Source: Anaerolineae bacterium
GTDB lineage: Bacteria; Chloroflexota; Anaerolineae; Aggregatilineales; Ch27
Direction of reading: 5' to 3'
DNA: 46,311 nt
Assembly: GCA_013178165.1 (NCBI GenBank)
Contig: JABLXG010000025.1
Span: forward strand, 1 to 46,311
Shown here: one piece after another, positions 27,606 to 36,386 of the stretch
How the letters are laid out: each line of letters starts with the position of its first letter
Position numbering within the stretch: position 1 is the first letter of the stretch
The notes under the pieces: model-generated
Database searches by the model: none
Seen by the model: the letters and a program-made list of their open reading frames with translations, nothing else
Told to the model about the DNA's origin: nothing
Program-made: the position numbers and the translations under genes

Positions 27606-28067
27606 TCACCGCCGGGCATAGGTGCCCATCAGCCGGGTTTCCGCCAGGATATGCCCGCGCAATGCCCGCAGCAGGTCGTCGCGGCGCGCTCCCGGCCCCA
27701 GCTGGAGCAGTGTATTGAGGGCGTACAGGGTGAAGAAATAGCGGTGCGTGCCCCGCGGCGGGCACGGCCCGTTGTAGCCCACACGGCCCCAGCTATTGAC
27801 GCCCTGCCTGGCCCCGCCGGGCAGCGTCTCCTGCGGCGGTATCCCTTCGGCCAACCCGGTTTCTGTAGCCGGAATGTCGTAGATCACCCAGTGGATCCAC
27901 GTCCCCGCCGGGGCGTCGGGATCATCACAGATCAGCGCGAAGGCCCGCGTGCCCGCCGGCGCGCCCTGCCAGGCCAGCGGGGGAGAGAGGTCATCGCCAT
28001 CGCAGGTGTAACGGGATGGGATGGTCGCGCCGCTGGCGAACGCGGCGCTGGTGATTTCAAACGCCAT
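27606..28067 (-). CDS. YbhB/YbcL-type PEBP (Raf kinase inhibitor-like) protein
   Basis: This 153-residue single-domain protein has the usual length of bacterial PEBP-family members. Conserved blocks are YTCDGDDLSPPLAW, CDDPDAPAGTWIHWVIYDIP and GYNGPCPPRGTHRYFFTLYAL, which form the anion-binding pocket. The cellular role of bacterial members is poorly known. AGGAGGG lies just upstream of the ATG. It lies 55 nt beyond the stop of the small nucleotidyltransferase gene on the same strand, so may share its transcript. Confidence 0.93.
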   Translation of the reverse strand: MAFEITSAAFASGATIPSRYTCDGDDLSPPLAWQGAPAGTRAFALICDDPDAPAGTWIHWVIYDIPATETGLAEGIPPQETLPGGARQGVNSWGRVGYNGPCPPRGTHRYFFTLYALNTLLQLGPGARRDDLLRALRGHILAETRLMGTYARR

Positions 28068-28122
28068 GGTCGCCCTCCTGTTCTATAGCTTCCCGGCCTG
28101 GCACTCTGGAGACCGGAAACAC

Positions 28123-28836
28123 TTACCCTTGCTGCCTGAAACCGGCAAAGAGCCGCCCGCCTGCAGGAGCCAACGCGCCATCGACAAAGGCGATCAGGGC
28201 GTCAACCCGCCGATGGCAATACAGATCGCGCAGGGCGTCGGCCAGACGGTCGGCCAGGGTGGGGTTGTAGCGACGCAGGGCGCGGAGAGTCCACTTGCCG
28301 GTTCCCGCCCACTGGCCGTGGGTGATCAGCACGAACTCGGCGGCGCGCTGGGCCAGCTCTGCTGCGATGAAGTACCGTTCCCCGCTATCAGCAGCGCCCT
28401 GTAAATCGTCGAGCAAATCGGTCAGGGTGTAGCGCAGACTATCGGTTTCCTCCGGCGTCAGAGGGGGTGGCCCGGCGGCCAGCAACGACTCCGCCTCCGC
28501 CCGAATTTGTGCGGCTGTCCCATCGCGGTCACAGAGAATGGCGCCCTCCACACACATCATCGGCAGGGAAGGCCGCCGCCGCGCTACATCACTGGCGAAG
28601 TAGCGGCGCAACGACTCCGGCGTATGGACAAACGCCTCAACCGGCCAGCCGCCAAAATACAGCGATTCCCGGAAGGGGGCGTCCGGGTGGCCCGTCACGA
28701 CCACAATATCCAGATCGGAGGTCGGCGTATGATCACCGCGCACCACACTCCCCGCCAGGAAAGCCGCCCGGCAATCCGGGTAGTGAACGACGATGAAAGC
28801 TGTGGCTGTGGTCATGGCGTCAGAGCGATGAGTCAT
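28123..28836 (-). CDS. Minimal-nucleotidyltransferase-fold protein
   Basis: This 237-residue protein has an N-terminal pol-beta-like nucleotidyltransferase motif GSVVRGDHTPTSDLDIVVV near residues 25-43, with both metal-binding aspartates. The remainder is helical. This resembles the kanamycin-nucleotidyltransferase-like and MNT families; the substrate is unknown. ATG at 28836 is chosen because GGAGG lies 8 nt upstream and the frame then begins just after the preceding deaminase gene ends (28850). The longer frame to 28935 would overlap that gene. Confidence 0.75.
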   Translation of the reverse strand: MTHRSDAMTTATAFIVVHYPDCRAAFLAGSVVRGDHTPTSDLDIVVVTGHPDAPFRESLYFGGWPVEAFVHTPESLRRYFASDVARRRPSLPMMCVEGAILCDRDGTAAQIRAEAESLLAAGPPPLTPEETDSLRYTLTDLLDDLQGAADSGERYFIAAELAQRAAEFVLITHGQWAGTGKWTLRALRRYNPTLADRLADALRDLYCHRRVDALIAFVDGALAPAGGRLFAGFRQQG

Positions 28837-28849
28837 CGGCTTTCCTCCC

Positions 28850-29359
28850 TCAGGACAGGCCAGTCCCGAAGAGCTGGCGGTGACGGGCCAGGCGGGGCGT
28901 CCAGACGTAGCCTTCAAAGACGGCCAGGGCTTCATCCAGCAGGAGAGGCCCTACAACCTCCACCCGCCGCTTGCCGCCCATGTTCAGGATGCTCTCGCAG
29001 GATGGCTTGGGTGTGCCGCCCGTCATCTGCTGGAGGACGGTCTGCGGCGCCCCGAAGACCACGCGGGAGATGCGCGCCCAGTAGATCGCGCCGGCGCACA
29101 TCATGCACGGCTCGACGCTGGCGTATAGGGTAAAGCCCTCCAGAGAGAAAGCGTGATTCTCCCGGCAGTAGGCGCTGATCACGGCCAGTTCGGCATGGTA
29201 GGTCGGGTCAGAAGCTTCAACACTGCGGTCGCGATCCTGGGCCACCACGGTGCCGTCGTGCACCAGCACTGCGCCGAATGGGTCAGCCCCGTGCTGGCGA
29301 GCTTTAAGAGCCAGCTTGAACGTCAGCCGCAGAAAGTGCTCATCCGCGCTTGTCGTCAT
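28850..29359 (-). CDS. Cytidine-deaminase-fold enzyme (guanine deaminase/TadA-like)
   Basis: This 169-residue zinc deaminase has the active-site motif HAE near residues 56-58 and PCMMC near 83-87 (SVEPCMMCAGAIYWARI). The N-terminal region DPFGAVLVHDGTVVAQ is typical of the guanine deaminase/TadA branch. The longer C-terminus after the zinc site (SCESILNMGGKRRVEVVGPLL) favours a free nucleobase or nucleoside deaminase over tRNA adenosine deaminase, but this is tentative. ATG at 29359 has AGGAG nine nt upstream. It is first of a minus-strand set with the nucleotidyltransferase and PEBP genes. Confidence 0.85.
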   Translation of the reverse strand: MTTSADEHFLRLTFKLALKARQHGADPFGAVLVHDGTVVAQDRDRSVEASDPTYHAELAVISAYCRENHAFSLEGFTLYASVEPCMMCAGAIYWARISRVVFGAPQTVLQQMTGGTPKPSCESILNMGGKRRVEVVGPLLLDEALAVFEGYVWTPRLARHRQLFGTGLS

Positions 29360-29504
29360 CGTCGTCTTCTCCTGTTTCCCGGTCTGGAGCACGCCGATCC
29401 CCTGGATTCTGGAAAGAAACAGGAACTATCGCTGGCCTACCCAACTGGCGCGGGATCGGTTAGAGTATCGTGGTGAGAGTGCCTGTATGAACCGTGCTCT
29501 TTCT

Positions 29505-29510
29505 TATACT
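29505..29510 (+). promoter_or_regulatory. -10-like element before the CgeB-like gene
   Basis: TATACT lies 21 nt before the start codon at 29532. No convincing -35 is seen. Confidence 0.35.
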
Positions 29511-29531
29511 TGATCATAGCACAAACCGCGC

Positions 29532-30725
29532 ATGAAACTCCTGATCGTCGCCTCATCCCTCGATCTCCAGCAACCGTTCAGCAGCACACCGTCGTGGTGG
29601 CAGTTGCTCAAGGGACTGTATGAGATCGGCGTTGAGCTGGTCGTGACCACCTATCAGGGTCCGGCCATCGAAACGCTGTGGTGGCAGGCCGTCCCCAATC
29701 CGGTCAAGCGCCAGGGCGACCTGTTCAAGGCGCTGCGCGATGCCGCCCACCGCCTGCCGCGAATCAGTGGGACACCACCCGTCAGGACTCCCGCCGCCGG
29801 GCAACCGGAATCGCTCAGCGAGCGCCTGATCCGCCGGGCGGCGCAAACGCTGATCGCCCCCCGCTGGCGGGCGGTACTCGACCGGCTGCTGACTGAGCAG
29901 CCAGACATCGACGCCCTGCTCTTCCTGACCATCCCGCTCAATCACGTGGCCGGCGTGCCAGCCTACCTGATCGCAAAGCACGGCAAGCCGGTGTTCTTCT
30001 ACGATGGCGACCTGCCGGCCAGCCTGCCGCAGTTCAGGGGCTTCGCTACCGGCTTCCGCATCTACCAGGGGGCTGACCCCGGCGAGTACACGGCGGTACT
30101 GGGCAGCTCGGTCGGGGCGCTGGAACATCTGACCGCCCTCGGGGCGCGCCATGTCCACACCCTACATTACGCCGCCGACCCGGACATCTGGTCGCCGCTG
30201 GAAGTTCCGCAGGACATCGATGTCTTCTTCTACGGTCACGGGGCGGAATACCGCGAGGACTGGATCCGGGCCATGATCGCGGAGCCGTCGCGGGCGCTGC
30301 CGGAGCGGCGCTTTGCCGTGCGCGGCACAGCGCTGGGTGATCTGGGCCGCGCCGAACGGTTGCCCTACCTCTCCTTCAGCAAGCTACGCCAGTACGCCTG
30401 CCGCAGCCGGATCAACCTGCTGATCACCCGCCAGGCCCACGCCAGCGTCTATGCCAGCAGCAACGCCCGCCCCTTTGAGCTGGCCGCGCTGGGCGCGTGC
30501 ATGGTTTCCAGCCCCTACAGCGGGCTGGAAACGTGGTTCGAGCCGGAAAAGGAAGTGATCATCCTGGCCAGCGCGGAGGAAGCAACAGAGCGTATCGCCT
30601 GGCTGCTGGATCACGAGGCAGCGCGGGCGGCGATCGGGGCGGCGGCGCGAGCACGCTTCCTCAAAGAGCACACTTATCGTCACCGGGCGCAGGCGCTGGT
30701 TGCAATCATCCGCCAGTACCTGTAA
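29532..30725 (+). CDS. CgeB-like glycosyltransferase family protein
   Basis: This 397-residue protein shows the two-domain GT-B layout. The C-terminal part has YASSNARPFELAALGACMVSS followed by GLETWF and a helical end (DHEAARAAIGAAARARFLKEHTY), the pattern of CgeB-like and group 1_2 glycosyltransferases. The N-terminal domain has ADPDIWSPLEVPQDIDVFFYGHG, the usual linker in CgeB proteins. The sugar donor and acceptor are unknown. It is convergent with the next glycosyltransferase gene across only 16 nt, with no terminator between them. Confidence 0.82.
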   Translation: MKLLIVASSLDLQQPFSSTPSWWQLLKGLYEIGVELVVTTYQGPAIETLWWQAVPNPVKRQGDLFKALRDAAHRLPRISGTPPVRTPAAGQPESLSERLIRRAAQTLIAPRWRAVLDRLLTEQPDIDALLFLTIPLNHVAGVPAYLIAKHGKPVFFYDGDLPASLPQFRGFATGFRIYQGADPGEYTAVLGSSVGALEHLTALGARHVHTLHYAADPDIWSPLEVPQDIDVFFYGHGAEYREDWIRAMIAEPSRALPERRFAVRGTALGDLGRAERLPYLSFSKLRQYACRSRINLLITRQAHASVYASSNARPFELAALGACMVSSPYSGLETWFEPEKEVIILASAEEATERIAWLLDHEAARAAIGAAARARFLKEHTYRHRAQALVAIIRQYL

Positions 30726-30741
30726 ACCAGGGCTGACGCCG

Positions 30742-31821
30742 TTACGTCACCCGTTCCAACAGGGCGACCAACGGCGCAACGGCCTGTTCCGGCGTGTAAT
30801 GGCGGCGCACTGTTCTGGCGCCGGTCACGGCCAGGCGCTCACGCAGGGCAGGGTCTTCCGCCAGGCGGCGGATCATGCGGGCCAGGTCGCCGGGATTGCT
30901 CGGCGGGACGGTGATCAGGTCTTCCCCCGGGGCGAAGTATTCGCGGATGGCTGCCGACTCAGCGGTGATCAACGGCTTCTCCAGCGCCAGGCATTCCAGA
31001 ATGCGGTGTGGTACCACATAATCCGTCTTGGTGCGCCGGGCAAAGACACCCAGGCAGATATCGGCCCGCGCCACCATCGGGATCAGGTCGGATAGAGCCG
31101 GTGGCTCAATGAAGTCCAGCCGCTGGATACCCAGCAGGTGAGCGCGCTCGATGGCGGCGGCGTGGCGTGGCCCGCGCCCGATCATCTCAAAGCGAAAGCG
31201 CTCATCCGTGTTGAGCCAGCTCAGCGCCCGCAGGATCACCTCTGTGCCATGAAAGGGGTTGAAGTTGCCGTAGAACTGCACCAGCAGCGGCTCGTCCGGC
31301 CCTTTTTCGACAGGCGGGACGGCAGACAACCATTCCGGGCCAACTCCTACCGGGACGACGGCCAGCCGCCGCGCCGGTGCGCCGATCTGCTCCAGGAAGG
31401 CCGTTTTGTGGCAGTTGGTATCCGTGAAGACGCCTGCCGCCGTTGCCAGGTTCCAGGCGTCCAGCGCCCGGTAGGCGCGGCTGCGCCAGCGACGCTCCCG
31501 GACGTTGCTATCCACCACACGCGATTCATACAGCCCGACGATGTAATCGACCAGCACGGGCTTGCCCAGTAGCCGCCCTAACGCCACGGCCAGCGGGGCG
31601 AGTAACTGGTTATATTCAGCCACGATCAAGGCGTCGCATTCGCGGGCTTCCCGCCGCATGGTTCGCCATAGAACCGGCAGGGACTGGCGCAGGTTGAGGC
31701 CGGTGGGCAGCGGGGCTATCGAGACCTTCCAGCCGCGCGCTTCCAGCCCGGCGCGGATAACGCGGTTGCGGGTGGCAGCAGGATCAAAAGCGCCAAGATA
31801 GCAGACGGATCGCTGGCTCAT
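30742..31821 (-). CDS. GT4-like glycosyltransferase (1)
   Basis: This protein of about 359 residues has an N-terminal domain beginning VCYLGAFDPAATRNRVIRAGLEARGW, typical of the acceptor domain of GT4 enzymes. The C-terminal nucleotide-sugar domain has VQFYGNFNPFHGTEVILRAL, then VPHRILECLALEKPLITAES with the glutamate that contacts the donor. It most likely adds a sugar to a surface polysaccharide precursor. ATG at 31821 is preferred to TTG at 31824. It is the third of three minus-strand glycosyltransferase genes after the ClC gene. Confidence 0.85.
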   Translation of the reverse strand: MSQRSVCYLGAFDPAATRNRVIRAGLEARGWKVSIAPLPTGLNLRQSLPVLWRTMRREARECDALIVAEYNQLLAPLAVALGRLLGKPVLVDYIVGLYESRVVDSNVRERRWRSRAYRALDAWNLATAAGVFTDTNCHKTAFLEQIGAPARRLAVVPVGVGPEWLSAVPPVEKGPDEPLLVQFYGNFNPFHGTEVILRALSWLNTDERFRFEMIGRGPRHAAAIERAHLLGIQRLDFIEPPALSDLIPMVARADICLGVFARRTKTDYVVPHRILECLALEKPLITAESAAIREYFAPGEDLITVPPSNPGDLARMIRRLAEDPALRERLAVTGARTVRRHYTPEQAVAPLVALLERVT

Positions 31822-31904
31822 CAATCCGTTATCGTCCCCAGTCTCTGCCTCATCATACCCATCACCGACGAACAGCGGTGGGTTACCTGCCGCAGGCGAC
31901 GCGC

Positions 31905-32975
31905 TCAGGAGGCCATCAACGCCACCAGGCGGTCCATCAATCTATCCAGGCTGTGGGCAGCGGCGACGCGCGCGCTCAGGGTCAGGCCAATGGCCCGTCG
32001 TTCCTCGGCTGTTAGCCTGAGCAGGGCGTTCAGACGGGCAGCCAGCGCTTCGGCGTCGCTGCCATCGGGGATGCGCAGGTGATCGCTGTACTCGCCGAGC
32101 AGGTCATCAAAGGCCGGGTTGGCGACCACCGTCGGCACGGCGCACAGCAAACCCTCCAGCACCACCTTGTCGAACAGGCCTGGCGGGCTGCCATTAAAGG
32201 CCAGGCTGGCCTCATGAAAGACGCCCCGCACACCTTCGGCGGGAATCGGCCCCCACAGGGTCACCCGGTCGCCGACGCGCAGCCGGTCGACTTCCCGCCG
32301 CAGGAAATCGGCGTAATCCGCAGGCTGGCCGGGGAGCGTCCCACCAGCAATGGCGTAGCGGGCGGGAGGATCGCCATAACGATCGCGCAAGATAGCCGCG
32401 GCGCGGATCAGCGTCTCGTGGCGTTTGATCGGGGAAAGCCGCGCCAGGCTGACGATCAGCGGTGGGTCATCCGGCGGGGCGGGCGCTGGCTGAAAGGCAG
32501 CGGTGTTGATCCCGTGCCCCAGGGCGTGCACCTTCGGGCTGGCGATGGGAAAGCTGGAGGGGTGAGCGGTGGCGATATGGCGGGTCAACGGGACGGCCAG
32601 ACGCAGTTCCAGGCTGGCCTCGCGGTGGGTATACCACAGTGTGATCGGCTTCCGGTAGAGGGCGGCCAGCGGCGCTGCCGTCAGGACATAGCGCGGAATC
32701 ATGTGGGCAAAGAGCACATCAACCTCGCGGATGTGACGTTCCAGGGTGCGGAGAAACGCCGCAGCGCGGCCCGGTCGGCCCAGGCCGCGCTCCTTGCCCA
32801 GCGATTCGACGACCACATTACCCGGCAGGCTGTAATCCCCTGCCCGGACTGGCATAACCACCAGTCGCTCCACCCGCGCCGCCAGCGCTGCCACCCAGTC
32901 ATGGGTGAAGCTCAGCACCTGGTCGTGCCGGTCAAGCACCTGGGTCATCATCAGAACCCGCAACGATCGCGCCAC
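31905..32975 (-). CDS. GT4-like glycosyltransferase (2)
   Basis: This 356-residue GT-B protein has a donor-domain start at PLIVSLARLSPIKRHETLIRA with the phosphate-binding RLSPIKRH segment. The later part, VRGVFHEASLAFNGSPPGLFDKVVLEGLLCAVPTV, contains the E-x7-E-like donor motif in modified form. It has a GTG start with a GGGGGG stretch just upstream; an internal ATG at residues 9-10 is possible. It lies 57 nt after the first GT4 gene and 83 nt before the third on the minus strand. Confidence 0.84.
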   Translation of the reverse strand: MARSLRVLMMTQVLDRHDQVLSFTHDWVAALAARVERLVVMPVRAGDYSLPGNVVVESLGKERGLGRPGRAAAFLRTLERHIREVDVLFAHMIPRYVLTAAPLAALYRKPITLWYTHREASLELRLAVPLTRHIATAHPSSFPIASPKVHALGHGINTAAFQPAPAPPDDPPLIVSLARLSPIKRHETLIRAAAILRDRYGDPPARYAIAGGTLPGQPADYADFLRREVDRLRVGDRVTLWGPIPAEGVRGVFHEASLAFNGSPPGLFDKVVLEGLLCAVPTVVANPAFDDLLGEYSDHLRIPDGSDAEALAARLNALLRLTAEERRAIGLTLSARVAAAHSLDRLMDRLVALMAS

Positions 32976-33032
32976 AAGCCCCCCATATTCCTGCGAATGC
33001 GCCCGATCATAGCACGCCAGCGCCCAGTTTGC

Positions 33033-34187
33033 CTACCTGCCGATGCCTGCGGTCTCCCGCCAGCAGGCCATCCACTCCTCAAATAACCGCGTTGAATCAA
33101 ACCGCGCCAGCACCAGGGCACGCCCGCGCTCACCCATCGCCCGGGCTTGTTCCGGGGCGCGCAGCAGCGCCAGCACGCGCCGGGCAAAGGTTTCCACGTC
33201 GCCCTGGGGGATGAGGTAGCCGTTCTCGCCATCGACCACGACCGCCCGCGCGCCCGCCGACTCCATAGCCACAAGCGGCAGACCTGCTGCCCCGGCCTCC
33301 TGCAGCACGCGAGGTACTCCTTCGTAGACGCTGGTGAGCGCGTAAACGTCTGCCGCCCGATAGACAGCCGGGAGCCGGTCAAAGGGAATCCGGCCCGTCA
33401 GGATAACGCGATCTCCCAGGTTTCGCCGTGCGATCTCTGCCGGGATGTCCTCCTCAGCGGCGGCAGTATCACCGACCAGCACCAGGCGCGCCTTCGGTTC
33501 GGCGTCGGCCACCAGGCGCATGGCATCCAGCAACACCGGCAGGCGCTTAAGGCGCACCATCCGCCCCACCCACAGGACAACACGATGATCGGCGGTCAGC
33601 CCCCAGGTCGCGCGTTGCGCCGCGATCTGCTCCGCCGGGACAGGCGCAGCAAACGGGGCCGGATCCGCCAGCGGGATGACACGCACACGCTCCGGGGGAA
33701 TGCCCAGCGCCAGGTATTTATCGCGTTCGGCCTCGTTGACCACGCGGTTCATCGCTGCCCGGCGGATCACCCATTTGCCCAGCCGGTTGAAGATCGCGTG
33801 GCGACGCGGGCGCTCGGCGATCCAGTAAGGGTTATCGAAGAAGGCGCTGTGATTCTGGACAAGCAGCGGAGCCTTCAGCAGCCAGCTCAGGATCACCCCG
33901 GTCAGACCGGTGCCGAAAGGGTCCTGGGCGGTGATCAGATCAACCGGGCGGCGGGCGCGCCGCAGCCCTGTCCAGACGGCGCGGACCACGAACAGCGCGC
34001 GGCTGCCGCCGACCGGGTGCACAGACAGCTGAGGGGAGAAGATCGGGCTGACCACTGGACGACGGGTAGTATAGACAATCATCGTCAGGTGGCCAGCGAC
34101 CTCCCCGTAACGCTCATGACGCCGGTAGACTTCGCTCTGCAGCCCGTCCAGCACATCATCGCTCAGGCTGATCATGAGCACGTTCAA
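33033..34187 (-). CDS. GT4-like glycosyltransferase (3), coupled to the ClC gene
   Basis: This 384-residue GT4-type enzyme has a donor domain VLWVGRMVRLKRLPVLLDAM, then AADVYALTSVYEGVPRVLQEAGAAGLPLVA with the E-x7-E catalytic/donor motif (EGVPRVLQE). The N-terminal acceptor domain includes TAQDPFGTGLTGVILSWL. The frame begins with TTG at 34187 overlapping the stop of the ClC gene as TTGA, with GGAG ten nt upstream, so translation is probably coupled. An ATG four codons later (34175) is the alternative start. Confidence 0.86.
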   Translation of the reverse strand: MNVLMISLSDDVLDGLQSEVYRRHERYGEVAGHLTMIVYTTRRPVVSPIFSPQLSVHPVGGSRALFVVRAVWTGLRRARRPVDLITAQDPFGTGLTGVILSWLLKAPLLVQNHSAFFDNPYWIAERPRRHAIFNRLGKWVIRRAAMNRVVNEAERDKYLALGIPPERVRVIPLADPAPFAAPVPAEQIAAQRATWGLTADHRVVLWVGRMVRLKRLPVLLDAMRLVADAEPKARLVLVGDTAAAEEDIPAEIARRNLGDRVILTGRIPFDRLPAVYRAADVYALTSVYEGVPRVLQEAGAAGLPLVAMESAGARAVVVDGENGYLIPQGDVETFARRVLALLRAPEQARAMGERGRALVLARFDSTRLFEEWMACWRETAGIGR

Positions 34188-36241
34188 GTTTGTTCATCTC
34201 CTGATCGGCGGATGCCCGCCGCATGGGCCAACGCAGCCAGCTCACCGCTGACGGATGGGCTGCCAACGACAGTGATGACATCCCCCGCCCGCAATTCCGT
34301 GTTGCCGTGGGGGACGACCAGGCGGCCTTCCCGTCGAATAGCGGCCACGATACTCTCCGGCGGCCAGATCACCTCACAGATGCGCCGACCGGCAATCGGC
34401 GCCCCCGGTTCCAGGTAAAGCTCAAAGACATGCGCACCGGTCAGGGTATTGAGGCGGATGCGCTCCGCCAGATGCTGATCTTCCAGCTTGCGGGCGATGG
34501 CGATGTTATAGGCCCGCATGATATCACTCCGGGCGATCAACCCGACGACCTCACGTGTGCCAGGCCGGACAACCGGCACGCTTCCGACGCCGCGCGTGCC
34601 CATCATCCGCACTGCCGTCCACAACGGGGCATCCGGGCTGACTGTTGCCACCTCGCGGGTACAAATATCTCCGACCGTCAGCACCTGATCTCTAGCCTGG
34701 CTGTAGGCTCGCTGCAAATCCGACAGGGTGACAATGCCGCACAGCAAACCATCGCCATCCACCACACATAGAGCATGCCCCCCATGCTGACGCAGCGCAT
34801 CCCGCAACGCCAGCAGGCTGGCCTCTTCGGTGATTGTCGGGGCGGGCGTGCGCATCACTTCCCCGATAGTCATCCCCTGCATCAAATCGATATCACGACC
34901 CTGTGGCAGGCGCACCCCTTTGCGCAGCAATGCCCGCGTGTAGATGCCAAACGGCTCAAAACGCTCCGTCAGAAAGACACAGGACACGGTGACGAGCATG
35001 ATCGGCAGGATTAACCGGTAGTCATTTGTCAACTCAAAAACGAGCATGATGGCCGTAATCGGCGCACGCACCACCCCTCCCATCGCCGCCGCCATACCGG
35101 CGATGGCGTAGGCTTGCGGATCGCCAATGGTGGTGACAGGTAACAGGGTGTTGACCAACTGCCCGTACAGGCTGCCCAGTACCGTCCCGACGAATAGCGA
35201 CGGCGCGAAGATGCCACCGACGAAGCCGCCGCCCAGGCTAACCGCCGTCAGCAGAACCTTGAAACCAGCCATTGCCACCAGGGTCGCCAGCGGGAAGCTG
35301 CCTGTCCCACTGAGAATGGCCCGCATCGTCTCGCGCCCGGTCCCCATGATCTCCGGTAAGAAAATGCCGACCAGCCCGACCAGCGCCCCGGCCAGCGCGG
35401 TCCTGGCCGGGCGGGGCAGGTGGACGCGCCCCCACAGTTGATGCTGCCAGTCGACAACACGCATAAACAGCACAGAAACCAGCGCCAGTGCTGCGCCCAG
35501 GGGGATGACCAGCGGGATTTCCAGCGGCCCGCCCAGCGTATAGTTGAAGCGACCAAGTTCCGGGGCCGGTTCGATCGCCCCGGTGAGAGCAGACGAGACC
35601 ACAGCCGCCAGCACCACCACGCCGAAAGCGCGCGTCTCGAACGCGCCATTGAGGATCACTTCCAGGGCGAAGAACACCCCGGCGATCGGCGCCTTGAATG
35701 CGGCGGCAATAGCGCTGGCCGCCCCCGCCGCGACCAGCAGCCGCATCTGCTCCTCCCGCAGGTGCAGCAGGCTCCCAAACCACGAACCGAGATTCGCCCC
35801 GATCTGCACGCTGGGGTCTTCCGGGCCGACTGACGCGCCTGCGCCGAGCGACAACGCCGAAGCCAGCGCCTTAGCCGGCATCCGCCGGTAAGGCAGATGT
35901 CCACCGGCCAGCGTGACCGCCTCCAGCACCCCGGCCACACCGTGATGGCGCTCTTCCCCGACCAGGCGATCCACAATCAGGCCGACGATCGCCCCGGCCA
36001 GCGCCAGAGCGATGACGATCGCCGCCGGGCCAACGATCGCAGCCAGTGCCGTCTCCGCCAGGGAGAGGACGAACAACTCATGAAAGACCTGTATCCCCTC
36101 CCGGAACAACCAGATGGCCAAACCCACAGCCAGCCCCAGGGCAGCGGCCAGGGCCAGAATCGCGCCATGTTCAGAGGTGCGCAGCCGTCTGGCCAGCCTA
36201 GCCAGACCAGCATCCTGAAATAGGGTATACCAGCGCAGCAT
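34184..36241 (-). CDS. ClC-family anion channel/transporter with CBS pair and TrkA-C domain
   Basis: This 685-residue protein has about ten to twelve membrane segments (about 25-430). The ClC filter motifs are GPEDPSVQIG, retaining the gating-glutamate position of GREGP, and GGGFVGGIFAPSLFVG; the first motif reads HGVAGVLE in place of GSGIP. A CBS pair follows (about 458-580), then a TrkA-C-like domain (about 595-670). Such cytosolic domains bind nucleotides or other ligands and gate the channel. It probably moves chloride or a similar anion. AGGAAG precedes the ATG. It is followed with an overlap by a glycosyltransferase gene. Confidence 0.92.
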   Translation of the reverse strand: MLRWYTLFQDAGLARLARRLRTSEHGAILALAAALGLAVGLAIWLFREGIQVFHELFVLSLAETALAAIVGPAAIVIALALAGAIVGLIVDRLVGEERHHGVAGVLEAVTLAGGHLPYRRMPAKALASALSLGAGASVGPEDPSVQIGANLGSWFGSLLHLREEQMRLLVAAGAASAIAAAFKAPIAGVFFALEVILNGAFETRAFGVVVLAAVVSSALTGAIEPAPELGRFNYTLGGPLEIPLVIPLGAALALVSVLFMRVVDWQHQLWGRVHLPRPARTALAGALVGLVGIFLPEIMGTGRETMRAILSGTGSFPLATLVAMAGFKVLLTAVSLGGGFVGGIFAPSLFVGTVLGSLYGQLVNTLLPVTTIGDPQAYAIAGMAAAMGGVVRAPITAIMLVFELTNDYRLILPIMLVTVSCVFLTERFEPFGIYTRALLRKGVRLPQGRDIDLMQGMTIGEVMRTPAPTITEEASLLALRDALRQHGGHALCVVDGDGLLCGIVTLSDLQRAYSQARDQVLTVGDICTREVATVSPDAPLWTAVRMMGTRGVGSVPVVRPGTREVVGLIARSDIMRAYNIAIARKLEDQHLAERIRLNTLTGAHVFELYLEPGAPIAGRRICEVIWPPESIVAAIRREGRLVVPHGNTELRAGDVITVVGSPSVSGELAALAHAAGIRRSGDEQT

Positions 36242-36340
36242 GGTTCTTCCTGCTATTCACCAGGCCTTTTGAAATCGCGCCTATCATAACACTTTTGCTA
36301 CAGTGGAGCAGTTGACATGGGTCGACAGTTTCAGAACGGT

Positions 36341-36346
36341 TATAAT
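36341..36346 (+). promoter_or_regulatory. Consensus -10 of the epimerase gene
   Basis: A perfect TATAAT lies 40 nt before the start codon at 36387. TTGACA at 36312-36317 is present, but the 23-nt spacing is too long for a standard pair. Confidence 0.5.
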
Positions 36347-36386
36347 CCCCGGTGTTTGATCAAGCATACCAAAGGGGGCAAGCCCC

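Noticed and set aside
33147-34418. Plus-strand open frame of 423 codons
   Set aside because: Antisense to a well-supported GT4-like gene and the end of the ClC gene, with shadow-type composition.
36312-36346. TTGACA/TATAAT as a standard promoter pair for the epimerase gene
   Set aside because: The 23-nt spacing is too long; only the -10 is reported.
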